Origin: Rhodococcus sp. SGAir0479
Lineage (GTDB): Bacteria > Actinomycetota > Actinomycetes > Mycobacteriales > Mycobacteriaceae
NCBI RefSeq assembly: GCF_005484805.1
Contig: NZ_CP039432.1
Location: 1,240,001-1,304,000 of the forward strand
Direction of reading: 5' to 3'
DNA: 64,000 nucleotides
In this document: positions 62,451 to 64,000 of the stretch, piece after piece
How the letters are laid out: each line of letters opens with the position of its first letter
Numbering within the stretch: the stretch's first letter is position 1
Made by a program: the position numbers and the translations under genes
Notes under the pieces: model-generated
What the model was told of the DNA's origin: nothing
Database searches by the model: none
Seen by the model: the letters and a program-made list of their open reading frames with translations, nothing else

Positions 62451-63710
62451 ATGTGGTTAAGTAACAGGTTCCTATTGCGACAGGTGGTTACCGCTGCTCT
62501 GGCGGCAAACGCGGTGCAACCGGTGCCCGGTATGCCGCTCTCGGTGCCGACGTTCCTGTCGGGATGGCTCACCGCCGAACTTGCCCCACAGTTGCTGGCG
62601 GCGACGGTGGCCGATGCCGGGATCCGTGTCGCGCGGGGACGCATCCGGTCCCGGGCAGACGTCGCCGGCCTCGCTCTGGCGGGGGTGTCGGCGACCGCGC
62701 TCACCGCGGTGGTCACGGCCGGGCGTGGCGCCCGCGCGGAGGTGGAGTCGGCGCTCACCGAAGCCCTCGGGTCCGACTGCCGCACGGTCGCGGACCGGCC
62801 GGCCTCCGACGGCGCCGTGCCCTGGCGTCAACTCGCCTGGCCGTTCCGGATGCGCCGCGCCGACGTCGTGCGGGTGCGCAACCTCGCCTATGCGCCGGGT
62901 GGGCGACGGTTCCGGATGGACGTCTACCACCGGCGGGACACGCCGACGAACGCCCCGGTCCTGCTGCAGATCCACGGCGGCGGCTGGGTCACCGGCAGCA
63001 AGGACCACCAGGGAGTCCCGCTGATGCTCGAGATGGCCTCGCGCGGATGGGTGGGCGCCGCGATCAACTACCCGCTGTCCCCGCGTTCGGTGTGGCCCGC
63101 CCACCTGATCGCGATCAAGCGGGCGGTGGCGTGGCTGCGGGAGAACGCCGCGACGTACGGCGGGGATCCCGACTTCATCGCGGTGACCGGCGGGTCGGCC
63201 GGCGGGCATCTCGCGGCGATGCTCGCGCTCACCGCGGGAGAGTCGGGGCTGCAGCCCGGATTCGAGGACGCGGACACCTCGGTGCAGGCGTGTGCCCCGC
63301 ACTACGGCGTCTACGACTTCGCCGGAGAGACCGGCATCAAGGCGGTGCGCCAGCGTGTGCAGTCGGGGCTCATGCCACTGGTACTCGGGAAGCAGGCGCG
63401 GTTCCCCGAGGACTACGAGGCCGCGTCCCCGCTGGCACATCTGCGTGCGGACGCTCCACCGTTCTTCGTCATCCACGGCACCAGCGATTCGTTCATTCCG
63501 GTCGCCGAGGCACGGGAGTTCGTGCGGCGGTTGCGCGCGGTCTCGGTCAACCCCGTCGCGTACGCCGAACTGCGGGGCGCCCAGCACGCCTTCGACATCT
63601 TCCCGTCGATCCGGAGCATCACCGTCGCCCGGGGCGTCGCGGACTTCCTGGACTGGGTGCACGCACCGCGTGGGCACGGCCGGGGCCGGGCGGACGCGGA
63701 CGCCGGGTAG
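62451..63710 (+). CDS. HSL-type esterase/lipase (alpha/beta hydrolase)
   Basis: A 419-residue protein. After about 130 mostly helical residues, possibly membrane-associated (LAANAVQPVPGMPLSVPTFLSGWLTAELAPQL), comes a hormone-sensitive-lipase catalytic domain: HGGGW (175-179), GGSAGGH with Ser249, an Asp in SDSFIP and the His in QHAFDIF. This resembles the mycobacterial Lip family of esterases that split acyl esters, perhaps stored or host lipid. It is divergent from the WS/DGAT gene, with a KstR-type palindrome between, so synthesis and breakdown of acyl esters are paired here. Actual substrate is unknown. Confidence 0.87.
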   Translation: MWLSNRFLLRQVVTAALAANAVQPVPGMPLSVPTFLSGWLTAELAPQLLAATVADAGIRVARGRIRSRADVAGLALAGVSATALTAVVTAGRGARAEVESALTEALGSDCRTVADRPASDGAVPWRQLAWPFRMRRADVVRVRNLAYAPGGRRFRMDVYHRRDTPTNAPVLLQIHGGGWVTGSKDHQGVPLMLEMASRGWVGAAINYPLSPRSVWPAHLIAIKRAVAWLRENAATYGGDPDFIAVTGGSAGGHLAAMLALTAGESGLQPGFEDADTSVQACAPHYGVYDFAGETGIKAVRQRVQSGLMPLVLGKQARFPEDYEAASPLAHLRADAPPFFVIHGTSDSFIPVAEAREFVRRLRAVSVNPVAYAELRGAQHAFDIFPSIRSITVARGVADFLDWVHAPRGHGRGRADADAG

Positions 63711-63743
63711 CGGAGATTCGCTGCAGCGGCCGGGGGAGCGCGC

Positions 63744-64000
63744 CTACCGGGAGCGCTTCCCGAGCTTGGTGACTCCGGCGGGTGGCAGCCCGGCCGCCGC
63801 GGCCAGGACGTCGCAGAACGCCTCGACATCGGAGGCGAGTGCGGTGGAGGTCGCCGTCCACGACGCGCGCAACTCGAGTTGGTGGGCCCGCGGGGGGCCG
63901 GCGATGTCGCCGTACCGCACCGAACTGGTGGCCGTCACGGTCCCGCCGAGCGCGACCACGTCGTCGGTCTTCTCGGTGAGCGCGTCCACCAGCCAACTCC
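63744..64000 (-). CDS. DUF3000 family protein, C-terminal part (Rv2680-like)
   Basis: The gene runs off the right edge; only the last 84 or so codons are visible. They read SWLVDALTEKTDDVVALGGTVTATSS followed by GDIAGPPRAHQLELRASWTA and EAFCDVLAAAAGLPPAGVTKLGKRSR, matching the C-terminus of DUF3000, an actinobacterial family of unknown function. In M. tuberculosis its counterpart lies directly upstream of the RNase D gene. Here it reads in the same direction as rnd but is separated from it by the hydrolase, WS/DGAT and esterase genes. Confidence 0.85.
   Translation of the reverse strand, partial: SWLVDALTEKTDDVVALGGTVTATSSVRYGDIAGPPRAHQLELRASWTATSTALASDVEAFCDVLAAAAGLPPAGVTKLGKRSR

Overview
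The window is about 64 kb of GC-rich actinobacterial chromosome. It is densely packed, with frequent GTG starts and very little non-coding DNA. Gene content and order point to a mycolic-acid-containing member of the Mycobacteriales, most probably Rhodococcus or a close relative (Prescottella, Nocardia). From memory of the M. tuberculosis H37Rv map, the core follows the Rv2715-to-Rv2680 block: the Rv2715 and Rv2714 homologues, ideR, sigB, DUF3099/DUF3039/YihY, sigA, ppgK, suhB, cei, DUF4193, DUF3093, dut, DUF3710, hydrolase, OB-fold protein, DUF3159, two TrkA proteins, an APC permease, a TrmA-type methyltransferase, an ABC exporter, dxs, RNase D and DUF3000. No rRNA, tRNA, CRISPR array, insertion sequence, phage gene or integrase was seen.

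Region 1 (1-9.4 kb): the tail of an Rpf-type cell-wall enzyme with LysM, a small secreted protein, OxyR, an HTH-less LysR-like protein divergent from a DUF5997 gene, a DUF1540 protein, a DUF3516 helicase, an alpha/beta hydrolase, a PAC2 protein and a lipoprotein. Region 2 (9.4-17.5 kb): DUF4192, galE, the iron regulator ideR, an acuC-pat-like operon (protein deacetylase plus a GNAT/acyl-CoA-ligase fusion), and sigB with a SigE/SigH-like promoter. Region 3 (17.5-25.6 kb): a methyltransferase, DUF3099, DUF3039, YihY, a second helicase, DUF7455, DUF952 and a two-gene cation/proton antiporter. Region 4 (25.6-39.4 kb): the conserved housekeeping block from sigA to the RNA methyltransferase.

Region 5 (39.4-55.3 kb) is more variable: a marR-DHA2 efflux operon with an AT-rich palindromic promoter, an ABC exporter, a glycosyltransferase, a glutaminase fused to STAS and cyclic-nucleotide-binding modules, dxs, an oleate hydratase, a Cys-rich pentapeptide-repeat protein, a sugar porter, an iron-siderophore binding lipoprotein behind an IdeR box, and a secreted protein of unknown function. 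Region 6 (55.3-64 kb) is lipid metabolism: fadB-fadA, RNase D, then a hydrolase, a wax ester synthase/DGAT and an HSL-type esterase placed between rnd and its usual neighbour DUF3000. A KstR-type palindrome lies between the last two genes.

The regulatory logic can be partly read from the sequence. IdeR is encoded here and its likely target site is 41 kb away in the same window. OxyR keeps its two peroxide-sensing cysteines and has a palindrome over its start codon. SigB looks driven by an envelope/thiol-stress sigma factor. Lipid genes carry two different short palindromes. The most interesting uncharacterised items are the HTH-less LysR/DUF5997 pair, the acuC/pat-like operon whose ligase part has lost its catalytic histidine, the three-domain glutaminase, the 8-Cys pentapeptide protein, and an unassigned palindrome in front of the OB-fold/DUF3159 operon.
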